Origin: Anaerolineales bacterium
GTDB lineage: Bacteria; Chloroflexota; Anaerolineae; Anaerolineales; Villigracilaceae
Direction of reading: 5' to 3'
DNA length: 38,388 bases
Assembly: GCA_016744335.1 (NCBI GenBank)
Contig: JADGEO010000033.1
Span: 1-38,388 of the forward strand
The notes under the pieces are model-generated. The model ran no database searches. It saw only the letters and a program-made list of their open reading frames with translations, and was not told the origin of the DNA. Every line of letters starts with the position of its first letter. The stretch's first letter is position 1. Positions 24,178 to 30,331 of the stretch are shown piece after piece. The position numbers and the translations under genes are program-made.

Positions 24178-24789
24178 ATGACCTCTACCATCAAAGCAAT
24201 CGTATTCGATTTTGGCGGCGTTCTCTTAGATTGGAACCCGCATAATTTATATCAATCCTATTTTCCTAACCAGCCGCAAGCCATAGATGAATTTCTCGAA
24301 GAAATTGATTTCTACGCGTGGAATGCAAAGCAAGACCAAGGGCGTTCTTTTGCTGAAGGAGTTGCAGAACTTTCAGCAAAATTTCCCCACCGTGCAGAGC
24401 TTATACAAGCCTATGCTGATAAATGGGAAAAATCTATCGCGGGAGAAATTGCAGGAACGGTAAAAATCCTCTACGAGTTGAAGGCGATGGGGTATCCGCT
24501 TTACGGATTGAGCAATTGGTCGTTAGAAACCTATGCCGTCATCAAAGATTATCCCTTTATAAAAGAATTTGATGAAGTTATTTTGTCGGGGAAAGTTGGC
24601 TTAATCAAGCCAGACCCCGCAATTTATCATTTGCTCTTGAGCAAGATTGCATACAGCGCAGATGAGTGTATTTTTATTGATGACTCTTTAGTGAATGTTG
24701 AGGCGGCGAGGGATTTAGGGATGAGGGCGATTCACTTTAAATCACCTGAGGAGTTGGAGAGAACACTAAAAGAACATGAAGTGTTTTAG
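24178..24789 (+). CDS. HAD-superfamily hydrolase, subfamily IA
   Basis: The 203-residue protein contains the HAD motifs: VFDFGGVLLDW (motif I, with Asp nucleophile D11 but Gly at the usual second Asp), LSNWS (motif II), the Lys in GKVGLIKPDPAIY (motif III) and CIFIDDSLVNVEAA (motif IV). The alpha-helical cap lies between motifs I and II, as in subfamily IA (haloacid dehalogenase/YihX-like). Having DFGG instead of DxD is common in YihX-like proteins, so activity on sugar phosphates or other small molecules is still possible. The exact substrate is not known. Confidence 0.88.
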   Translation: MTSTIKAIVFDFGGVLLDWNPHNLYQSYFPNQPQAIDEFLEEIDFYAWNAKQDQGRSFAEGVAELSAKFPHRAELIQAYADKWEKSIAGEIAGTVKILYELKAMGYPLYGLSNWSLETYAVIKDYPFIKEFDEVILSGKVGLIKPDPAIYHLLLSKIAYSADECIFIDDSLVNVEAARDLGMRAIHFKSPEELERTLKEHEVF

Positions 24790-24797
24790 CAAAAAAG

Positions 24798-24822
24798 AAC
24801 AAGTGTTTTCAAAGCACTTGTT
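24798..24822. terminator. weak hairpin after the HAD gene
   Basis: An 8-bp stem AACAAGTG / CACTTGTT has a 9-base loop; the following sequence is only moderately T-rich. Confidence 0.45.
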
Positions 24823-24898
24823 GCCTTTACTTATTTTTATGACTTGTTTTGCTGTAATCTGCGAAGAAAAACATATAAAAATATCTGAAATTTCGAAG

Positions 24899-24938
24899 TA
24901 TAATTTACGTATTCAACTTACCCAAACTTACTAGAGGG
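24899..24938 (+). promoter_or_regulatory. -10 box and ribosome-binding site of the TIR-FGE gene
   Basis: A consensus TATAAT stands at 24899-24904 and AGAGGG at 24933-24938, eight bases before the ATG. This gene therefore has a normal leader of about 36 bases, in contrast to the leaderless genes in the window. No clear -35 was seen. Confidence 0.45.
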
Positions 24939-24946
24939 CATTCATC

Positions 24947-26467
24947 ATGACCACACCACAGAAAGGACGTATTTTCATTAGCTATCGAAGGGCAGACACT
25001 AGCTTTGCGGCTGGGCGTATCTATGATCGCCTTATTGCACGTTTTGGTGACGAAGCGGTATTTATGGATGTTGATACAATCGATGCGGGAGTAGATTTCG
25101 TAAAGGTTTTAGAAGAATCTGTACAGTCTTGTGATGTGCTTGTAGCATTAATTGGCAAACAATGGCTTATAGCTAAAGATACTGATGGAGGGCGACGCTT
25201 AGATAATTCAAAAGATTTTGTACGAATTGAGATTGTCGCAGCACTTAACCGTAATATTCGTGTTATCCCTGTACTTGTTAATGGGGTGAAAATGCCAAGT
25301 TCTACCGAATTACCAGAGAATTTGAAGATTTTATCGCGACGCAATGCTGTGCAAGTTAAGCATGACACTTTTAATTCAGATGCACGTCGCTTAATTTCTG
25401 CTTTGGAGAACGCATTAGAGGCAGCTGAGAACTCGAACATACTCCAATCTCAAGAGATAAAAAAAGCACTAAAACATAAAAAAATGAAAGGTATTACACA
25501 ACTCTTTCATGGCAAAGCCGTACTCATTAGCTTGGGTATCATTGTTTTTGCTTGTCTTATTTTCGGTGCAAGATACATATTTCCGAATACTCCCACTTCT
25601 GATTTTTCTACACCTACCCACGAAACAATTGAAACATCCATAACTCTTGCCCCAGAAAGTGAAAACTTAACAAAAACACCTGAAGAAGTTCCTGTTACAC
25701 CAGCAACTGATATCCCCGATACAGAAGATAATATGATGACTTCATCCATAGATGGCATGATCCTAAACTACATCCCTGCAGGAGAGTTTAAGATGGGAAG
25801 TCAGAATGGACCAGATGATGAGTTTCCTGCTCACTCTGTATATTTAGATTCCTATTGGATAGATCAAACTGAAGTAACTAACGCCAAGTATGCCCTATGC
25901 GTAGAGGCAGGCAAGTGTGATTCCCCAAAGTTCACAAAATCCTATTTACATGAAAATTATTATGGCAATGTTGATTTTAGTAATTACCCCGTAATCTATG
26001 TTTCTTGGGATGATGCAAATAATTACTGCTCGTGGGCTGGCCGCCGACTACCAACCGAAGCCGAGTGGGAAAAAGCGGCACGCGGTGGATTGGAAGAGAA
26101 AAAGTATCCTTGGGGTAATAACGATCCGATTTGCAAAGAGAGAAGAAATTACGGTGCAAAATACGATGATAACGCACAGTGCAATCATACTGGCACAGAG
26201 CGAATAGAAACTTATCCCCCAAATAGTTATGGGCTCTATGATATGTCTGGCAATGTTTGGGAATGGGTCGCAGATTGGTACGATGAAAATTATTATGCAA
26301 ATGCACCAAAAGAAAACCCACAAGGACCTAAAATAGGTGATTTTAGAGTGATGCGTGGTGGTGCATGGAGTAGTGACAAGTACGATCTTCGCTCTGCTAG
26401 TCGCTATCGAGACTATCTTACAACTAGCCATAGCTATATAGGCTTCCGTTGTTCCCGTTCACCTTAG
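24947..26467 (+). CDS. TIR - transmembrane - FGE-sulfatase (C-type-lectin-like fold) protein
   Basis: The 506-residue protein has an N-terminal TIR domain (~4-140: RIFISYRRAD, then FMDVDTID, CDVLVALIGKQW; E in FVRIEIVAAL is a candidate NADase Glu). One membrane helix (187-208) and a Thr/Pro-rich linker follow. The FGE-sulfatase domain runs from about 265 to 505 (IPAGEFKMGS, RRLPTEAEWEKAARGG, YPWGN, DMSGNVWEWVADWY, MRGGAW, IGFRCS). The Cys pair used by true formylglycine-generating enzymes is absent, since the loop after MRGGAW reads SSDKYD. This suggests a ligand-binding, not catalytic, FGE fold. The topology would put TIR in the cytoplasm and FGE outside. Possible roles are sensing or immunity. 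The 26369-26437 loop may be a retroelement-diversified region. Confidence 0.9.
   Translation: MTTPQKGRIFISYRRADTSFAAGRIYDRLIARFGDEAVFMDVDTIDAGVDFVKVLEESVQSCDVLVALIGKQWLIAKDTDGGRRLDNSKDFVRIEIVAALNRNIRVIPVLVNGVKMPSSTELPENLKILSRRNAVQVKHDTFNSDARRLISALENALEAAENSNILQSQEIKKALKHKKMKGITQLFHGKAVLISLGIIVFACLIFGARYIFPNTPTSDFSTPTHETIETSITLAPESENLTKTPEEVPVTPATDIPDTEDNMMTSSIDGMILNYIPAGEFKMGSQNGPDDEFPAHSVYLDSYWIDQTEVTNAKYALCVEAGKCDSPKFTKSYLHENYYGNVDFSNYPVIYVSWDDANNYCSWAGRRLPTEAEWEKAARGGLEEKKYPWGNNDPICKERRNYGAKYDDNAQCNHTGTERIETYPPNSYGLYDMSGNVWEWVADWYDENYYANAPKENPQGPKIGDFRVMRGGAWSSDKYDLRSASRYRDYLTTSHSYIGFRCSRSP
26369..26437 (+). other. candidate diversity-generating-retroelement variable region inside the FGE domain
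   Basis: After MRGGAW, the codons at surface-loop positions are AGT AGT GAC (AAG) TAC GAT, then AGT-TAT-GAC-TAT, then AGC CAT AGC TAT. Each is one A-substitution away from AAT or AAC, and all keep T or C at the third base. This is the pattern expected when a retroelement mutates adenines of AAY codons in a template repeat. No template repeat or reverse transcriptase is present in the window, so this remains a candidate. Confidence 0.35.
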
Positions 26468-26496
26468 TTCGAAAAACTGATAATGGGTCTTAACCC

Positions 26497-26535
26497 AAAA
26501 AACCTGACAGGTCTTAAATACCTGCCAAGTTTTTT
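26497..26535. terminator. hairpin after the TIR-FGE gene, terminator or repeat
   Basis: Arms AAAAAACCTGACAGGT (26497-26512) and ACCTGCCAAGTTTTTT (26520-26535) pair at 14 of 16 positions, with a T-run. The convergent etfA gene ends at 26573, so it may stop both transcripts. Confidence 0.65.
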
Positions 26536-26572
26536 CTTTTATTGAACACTGCCCCCTGAATACTGCAAACAT

Positions 26573-27589
26573 CTACCCTAACTTCGCCTTCATCGCTTCA
26601 TTCAATGCGGGGACAATTTCATGTAAATCGCCAACTACACCGTAGCGGGCTTTTTTGAAGATGGGGGCATCGGGGTCTTTGTTGATGGCTACAATCACTT
26701 TAGAGTTTCTCATGCCAGCCAAATGTTGAATTGCGCCAGAGATACCATTGGCGATATATAAATCGGGGCTAACGACTTTACCCGTTTGCCCAACCTGATT
26801 GGCGTAGGGGACGTAATTTGCATCCACTGCGGCACGGGAGGCACCGACTGCGGCACCAAGGGTTTTTGCCAAATCACCGATGAGGGCAAAGCCTTGTTGG
26901 GCACGCCAAATTTCGGCTTCGTCATCGCCTAAACCAGCGGGAGGCTCTAGGTTAGGATTGTTGGAAGTCCCACGTCCGCCAGAGACAATAACACCAGCAT
27001 CGGTAAGGCTCACACCGCCACCACTTTCTGCATAACCCGTCACAGTCGATTTTTCTTCACCGACAGTGACATCTACTTTGGTGGGGGTGCCAGTTTTGGC
27101 AGAATTAAATTCGGGTGCGCTATAAGCGCGTCCACGTAAGGTAATAATTTGGGGAGTAGAAACACAGGCTGTTTTTTCTAATAATTTGCCTGCATAAACG
27201 GGACGGGTGGCAACTACTTTTTCGTCTTCGAGTGCTAAGGCAACGACATCTACGAGAACGCCGCTATTCAAATCTATGGCGGTCATACCCGCAAGTTCAC
27301 GCCCGCGAGATGTTGTGGGGAAGAGTAGCAAGCCCAAATCCACGTCCGCGGCGAGCGCGGATAGAGCAGTAGCATAGTTTTCTACGCGGAAATCTTCGAG
27401 GGCAGAATCATCGCCCAGAAGGACTTCGTCTGCGCCATATCCAAACGCTGTGTTTGCCAGTTCTTCTACATTTGCGCCAAGCACAACTGCGGTAACTTCG
27501 CTACCAAGTGTTTTTGCCGCACTGATGGCTTCCCAAGATGCAGGGAGGGCTTTACCTTTGAAGTGGTCAATATATACCCAAGTTTTCAT
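26573..27589 (-). CDS. etfA: electron transfer flavoprotein, alpha subunit
   Basis: EtfA carries the FAD that takes electrons from acyl-CoA dehydrogenases. The 338-residue protein ends in the FAD-binding domain with GASRAAVDANYVPYANQVGQ, TGKVVSPDLYIANGISG, AIQHLAGM and AINKDPDAPIFKKARYGVVGD. The ATG overlaps the etfB stop (ATGA), and GGAGGAG in the end of etfB is its ribosome-binding site, so the subunits are translationally coupled. The two acyl-CoA dehydrogenases about 6 kb to the left are the likely electron donors; the electron acceptor (an ETF-quinone oxidoreductase or similar) is not in the window. Confidence 0.95.
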   Translation of the reverse strand: MKTWVYIDHFKGKALPASWEAISAAKTLGSEVTAVVLGANVEELANTAFGYGADEVLLGDDSALEDFRVENYATALSALAADVDLGLLLFPTTSRGRELAGMTAIDLNSGVLVDVVALALEDEKVVATRPVYAGKLLEKTACVSTPQIITLRGRAYSAPEFNSAKTGTPTKVDVTVGEEKSTVTGYAESGGGVSLTDAGVIVSGGRGTSNNPNLEPPAGLGDDEAEIWRAQQGFALIGDLAKTLGAAVGASRAAVDANYVPYANQVGQTGKVVSPDLYIANGISGAIQHLAGMRNSKVIVAINKDPDAPIFKKARYGVVGDLHEIVPALNEAMKAKLG

Positions 27590-28338
27590 AAGATTTTCTC
27601 CTCCATGATTTTGGTTGCGAGGTTTTCAGCTATTTCTGTGGCGCTACCACCTTCGATCATTTCAATACTAACTTCACGGGTGGGGGGATTTTCGATAGCT
27701 AGCCATTCAACTGCCAATGCTGGGGCTTCAATGCCGAGTTCTGCTAAATCCCATTCGGGGACAGTAGCACGGGAGGCTTTGCGGATGCCCATAAAAGATG
27801 GATAGCGTGGCTCGCCGTAATCTTTGACTAGGCTAAAAACTGCGGGAAGGTCGGCTGTTACAGTTTGCTTGCCCTCTTCGATAATGCGGTCTACGGTGAC
27901 GCTGTTGCCATCTACTTCAACAGAGGCGGCAAGCGTTAATGCAGACCAACCGAGAACGCGCGCGGTTTGGGCTGGCGTGATGCCTGCGTCACCATCGATG
28001 GCTTGTTTACCAAAAAACGCCATGCTCACATCGCCCACTTTTGCAATTGCGGCGGCGAGAACTTTGGCTGTTCCTTGTGTATCGATATTGGTAAGGGCAT
28101 CGTCAGAAACTAAAATGGCTTCTTTGCATCCCATTGCAAGGGCGTGTTTTAGTGCGGTTTTATCGCCGCCCATGCTAATGGCTGTTACATCACCACCCAT
28201 ATTGAGGGCGGCTTCTACCGCGTATTCATCCCAGGGGTTGATGACCATCGGTGCATCGCCCCAGTTGGCTTGTCCGTCTTCTGCAACTAGCGTTGCGGCA
28301 GAATCAGGAACTTCTTTAATACAGACTACGATTTTCAA
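27586..28338 (-). CDS. etfB: electron transfer flavoprotein, beta subunit (TTG start)
   Basis: The 250-residue EtfB pairs with EtfA. The start is a TTG at 28338 with AAAGGAGG six bases upstream, giving the N-terminus (M)KIVVCIKEVPDS, the usual EtfB start. A longer frame beginning at 28392 runs through a simple repeat and is rejected. Typical segments are NPWDEYAVEAAL, KQAIDGDAGITPAQTARVLGW and PRYPSFMGIRKA (AMP/ring-binding loop). A TetR-type operator lies 113 bases upstream of the start. The gene order etfB-etfA is the common one. Confidence 0.94.
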   Translation of the reverse strand: MKIVVCIKEVPDSAATLVAEDGQANWGDAPMVINPWDEYAVEAALNMGGDVTAISMGGDKTALKHALAMGCKEAILVSDDALTNIDTQGTAKVLAAAIAKVGDVSMAFFGKQAIDGDAGITPAQTARVLGWSALTLAASVEVDGNSVTVDRIIEEGKQTVTADLPAVFSLVKDYGEPRYPSFMGIRKASRATVPEWDLAELGIEAPALAVEWLAIENPPTREVSIEMIEGGSATEIAENLATKIMEEKIL

Positions 28339-28360
28339 GGTGTTCCTCCTTTGGATTTGG

Positions 28361-28430
28361 AAGTTTAAGGTTTGAAAGTTTAAGGTTGGCAATCTAGCAG
28401 AAATTAGAGACCTTCAACCTTAAGTTTCAT
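28361..28430. repeat. simple repeat and inverted repeat in the etfB leader
   Basis: Tandem words GGAAGTTTAAGG, TTTGAAAG and TTTAAGG are followed about 15 bases later by the near-complement CAACCTTAAGTTTC. It resembles the simple repeat after obgE. It lies between the operator and the etfB ribosome-binding site, so it would be in the leader RNA. Confidence 0.5.
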
Positions 28431-28450
28431 TATATCTTAAAAAACGAAAA

Positions 28451-28468
28451 CTACCAACCGTTCGGTAG
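28451..28468. promoter_or_regulatory. TetR operator upstream of etfB
   Basis: CTACCAA-CCGT-TCGGTAG differs by one base from the perfect palindrome in front of tetR at 22189-22206. It probably places etfBA in the same regulon as the fatty-acid operon. Confidence 0.65.
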
Positions 28469-28493
28469 GTTTTTTGTGGGAGCGGGATAGGGA

Positions 28494-28546
28494 CGTGCTT
28501 CGACAAGCTCAGCATACGTGCTTCGACAAGCTCAGCATACGTGCTT
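28494..28546. repeat. two tandem 23-bp repeats plus a partial third
   Basis: Units beginning CGTGCTTCGACAAGCTCAGC stand at 28494-28516 and 28517-28539 without spacers, followed by CGTGCTT (28540-28546). The unit includes the palindrome-like GCTTCGACAAGC. Confidence 0.85.
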
Positions 28547-28908
28547 TTGGTTTGCTTGCCTTCGTTTAGCTTTGTATGAGGTGTAGTCATTTTTCTGCCG
28601 AGGCAGGAGGTAAAATCTTTTGACTTTATTCCTATAGCTCAATATCGGGTTGAGGTATTGATTGTAAATTGGCATTTGGTTAGAAGAACCCGTTCCCTTG
28701 AAGGGAACGGGTTCTTCTGACTGAAATTTTGTTTCTGATAAAGTCTAATGTTGATAAAGGGCAAGCAAGTTGAGGTTGCGCGCGTTTCGGCGCGAAGCAA
28801 TCGTCCTATAAAGATTACATCGTCACATATTCCTAATGATTAATGTCAAAGTCTTTGGGAAATTTGCCACTAGCGAAGTTTTCTGCTAAGCGATAATATC
28901 AGTATATT
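28547..28908. other. gene-free stretch before the cNMP-binding gene
   Basis: No gene is seen. It holds a 37-bp palindrome (28682-28718) and a G/C-rich imperfect hairpin near 28776-28801 (GCGCGCGTTTCGGCGCG). A possible -10 (GATAAT, 28892-28897) stands 11 bases before the ATG at 28909. Confidence 0.5.
28682..28718. repeat. perfect 37-bp palindrome with one central base
   Basis: Arms of 18 bases (28682-28699 and 28701-28718, core AACCCGTTCCCTT) are exact complements around G28700. No T-run follows. It lies in the gap between two genes transcribed away from each other, so it need not be a terminator. Confidence 0.85.
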
Positions 28909-29379
28909 ATGGGTAGCATATTTAAAGAATTCCCCCTCTTCAACGATTTGAGTGAAGATATACTTGAAATAATTAAGCCTTTATTTGAGCTATGCACTTG
29001 CCATGAGGGCGTTATTTTTAAGCAAGGTGATCCTGCTATTTATCTTTATCTTGTTCATAAAGGGTATGTAGATATTCTTTATAAGCCTTATGACGCGCCA
29101 GAAATTGCTATTACAAGTGTGAGGGCGGGCGGAATTTTTGGATGGTCTGCTATTGCCGGGAATAGGCTTTATACTTCAGGAGCGGCTTGCAAGGCTGAGT
29201 GTGAGGCTGTTCGTATTCAGGGCGATGATTTAAGGGAACTTTGTGTTCAACATCCACAAGCCGGAGAGATTTTGCTAGATAGGTTGGCTGAGTCTGTATC
29301 TTCTCGATGGAAGAATGCTCATTCGCAGGTGCGTGATATTTTAGAGCAAGGGGTGTTGGCTCATTTGCCACAGGCATAA
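28909..29379 (+). CDS. cyclic-nucleotide-binding-domain protein without DNA-binding domain
   Basis: The 156-residue protein is a Crp-type effector domain: FPLFNDLSEDILEIIKPLFE, then EGVIFKQGDPAIYLYLVHKG, and RAGGIFGWSAI in the phosphate-binding-cassette region, where typical cAMP binders have GE(L/I)AL...R. It ends with one long helix (LLDRLAESVSSRWK). The usual C-terminal helix-turn-helix of Crp/Fnr proteins is missing. Real cAMP binding is uncertain, since the cassette is atypical. A NifU-type gene follows 55 bases later on the same strand. It could be a regulatory subunit or a sensor for a separate partner. Confidence 0.82.
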   Translation: MGSIFKEFPLFNDLSEDILEIIKPLFELCTCHEGVIFKQGDPAIYLYLVHKGYVDILYKPYDAPEIAITSVRAGGIFGWSAIAGNRLYTSGAACKAECEAVRIQGDDLRELCVQHPQAGEILLDRLAESVSSRWKNAHSQVRDILEQGVLAHLPQA

Positions 29380-29434
29380 GGGCTGAAAACTAAATAATTG
29401 AGAGTAGATAGATTTTCATTTAAGGAACATAACT

Positions 29435-29689
29435 ATGACTTCAGAACATAATCATCCCGTTCATTCAAAAGAAGAACGAATTAAGGCGTTGCTTGAGCAA
29501 GTTAGCGCATATATTGAGCAATATCATGGTGGGTCGGTTGAGTTTATTTCCTTAGAAGGAGATATTCTTAAGGTGCGTGTTGGGGGGGCTTGTTTGGGGT
29601 GCCCTCTTTTGCCTTCTACTTTACAAGGTTGGGTGGCGGGGACTATTCATCAGTTTTTCCCTGAGATTGAGGTTGTTGATGTTGATTAG
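29435..29689 (+). CDS. NifU C-terminal-domain Fe-S scaffold protein (Nfu type)
   Basis: The 84-residue protein is a single Nfu domain, which carries or passes on [4Fe-4S] clusters. The motif C53-L-G-C56-P (GACLGCPLLPSTLQGWVAG) is the cluster-binding site, and YHGGSVEFISLEG is the typical sheet. The short N-terminus is His-rich (HNHPVH). AAGGAA stands before the ATG. No isc or suf genes are close, so it acts as a stand-alone carrier. It is probably co-transcribed with the preceding cNMP-binding gene. Confidence 0.9.
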   Translation: MTSEHNHPVHSKEERIKALLEQVSAYIEQYHGGSVEFISLEGDILKVRVGGACLGCPLLPSTLQGWVAGTIHQFFPEIEVVDVD

Positions 29690-29696
29690 TGGGGTT

Positions 29697-29780
29697 CAGT
29701 AGATTAGTAAACCAGTAAATCTGGAATTAGGAAATGAAAAGAGACGCTTTCAGTTGAGAGCGTCTCTTTTTTCTTAATTT
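29697..29780. repeat. composite repeat (AGTAAACCAGTAAAT + GAATTAGGAAA + terminator hairpin), copy 1
   Basis: A simple CAGTAGA/CAGTAAA array, the word GGAATTAGGAAATGAAAA and the hairpin at 29737-29770 occur in the same order again at about 30221-30305. The two copies bracket the nucleotidyltransferase gene in the same orientation. Confidence 0.75.
29737..29770 (+). terminator. intrinsic terminator, GAGACGCT family
   Basis: A perfect 12-bp stem AAAAGAGACGCT / AGCGTCTCTTTT (29737-29748, 29759-29770) is followed by T's. It ends the cNMP/NifU transcript. Confidence 0.85.
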
Positions 29781-29802
29781 TCAATCTTGCGCTGAAAAAT
29801 AC

Positions 29803-29816
29803 TGTATAATCTAATT
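29803..29816 (+). promoter_or_regulatory. extended -10 promoter adjacent to the nucleotidyltransferase ATG (leaderless)
   Basis: TG at 29803-29804 is joined directly to TATAAT (29805-29810); six bases follow before the ATG at 29817, and no Shine-Dalgarno is present. Confidence 0.55.
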
Positions 29817-30185
29817 ATGGTTACTCCAGCAGTCTATCAAGTTCCGGCAATTTCTGTGCGGACACATATACCTCAAAAAACAATTCGTGCTTTAGCGAAG
29901 CATATTGCTACGCGATTTAATCCTGATGAGATTATTCTCTTTGGCTCGCACGCTTATGGAAACCCCTCTGCATGGAGCGATGTTGACTTTTTAGTTGTGA
30001 TGGACGCGCCAAAAGGGGAATTAGAAACCGCTATTGAAATTTCAAAATCGCTCCCAGAGCTTCGATTTGGTGTAGATATTATTGTTCGTTCTAAGGAAAC
30101 GCTTGAAAAGCGAAAAAAACTTGGTGATTGGTTTTTGATTGACATAAGCGAAAAAGGGAAAGTTCTTTATGAACGAGTTGACTAA
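29817..30185 (+). CDS. MNT-family minimal nucleotidyltransferase (antitoxin-type)
   Basis: The 122-residue protein has the minimal nucleotidyltransferase motif G43-S44-H-A-Y-G with D55 and D57 (SDVDFLVV), and a third acidic residue D87 (GVDIIV). Such MNT proteins are usually encoded with a HEPN-domain RNase and can silence it by adding AMPs to it. Here the start of a HEPN gene overlaps the end of this gene (ATG at 30169), but the HEPN frame stops after 20 codons. The nucleotidyltransferase may be an orphan whose toxin was lost. All catalytic residues appear intact. Confidence 0.9.
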   Translation: MVTPAVYQVPAISVRTHIPQKTIRALAKHIATRFNPDEIILFGSHAYGNPSAWSDVDFLVVMDAPKGELETAIEISKSLPELRFGVDIIVRSKETLEKRKKLGDWFLIDISEKGKVLYERVD

Positions 30186-30231
30186 AGAATGGGTAGAGAA
30201 AGTAGAAAAACAGTTGATTAGGGATCAGTAA
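30169..30231 (+). pseudogene. truncated HEPN-domain toxin gene (20 codons left)
   Basis: An ATG at 30169, overlapping the nucleotidyltransferase end by 17 bases, opens the frame MNELTKEWVEKVEKQLIRDQ, then TAA (30229-30231). The first residues (MNELTKEWVEKVE) match the N-terminal helix of HEPN partners of MNT proteins, which usually run to 120-140 residues. The frame breaks where a composite repeat (GGGATCAGTAAATTAGG) starts, so the rest was probably removed or replaced by it. Confidence 0.65.
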
Positions 30232-30305
30232 ATTAGGAATCAGGGGCAGGAATTAGGAAAAGAAAAAAGAGACGCTTTCAGTTGAAAGTGTCTCTTTTTC
30301 TTTTT
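30221..30305. repeat. composite repeat, copy 2, after the HEPN remnant
   Basis: Words GATCAGTAAATTAGGAATCAGG and CAGGAATTAGGAAAAG (read as overlapping short words) precede the hairpin at 30264-30299, matching the order at 29697-29780. Confidence 0.7.
30264..30299. terminator. intrinsic terminator, GAGACGCT family
   Basis: Arms of 17 bases (core GAGACGCTTTCA and TGAAAGTGTCTC) pair with one mismatch that is a G-U pair in RNA, and a T-run follows. It lies between convergent genes, so it may end both. Confidence 0.8.
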
Positions 30306-30331
30306 TAGTTTTAACTTGGAAGGTTGTTGAA

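Noticed and set aside
25740..26467. FGE domain as an active formylglycine-generating enzyme
   Set aside because: The Cys pair of the active site is absent and no sulfatase gene is nearby.
28494..28546. Short tandem repeat as a CRISPR
   Set aside because: The units join directly without spacers, only two are complete, and no cas gene is in the window.
30264..30299. Recurring GAGACGCT hairpins as a regulatory RNA
   Set aside because: They have the shape and place of intrinsic terminators and no conserved sequence beyond the stem; a repeat acting as terminator explains them.
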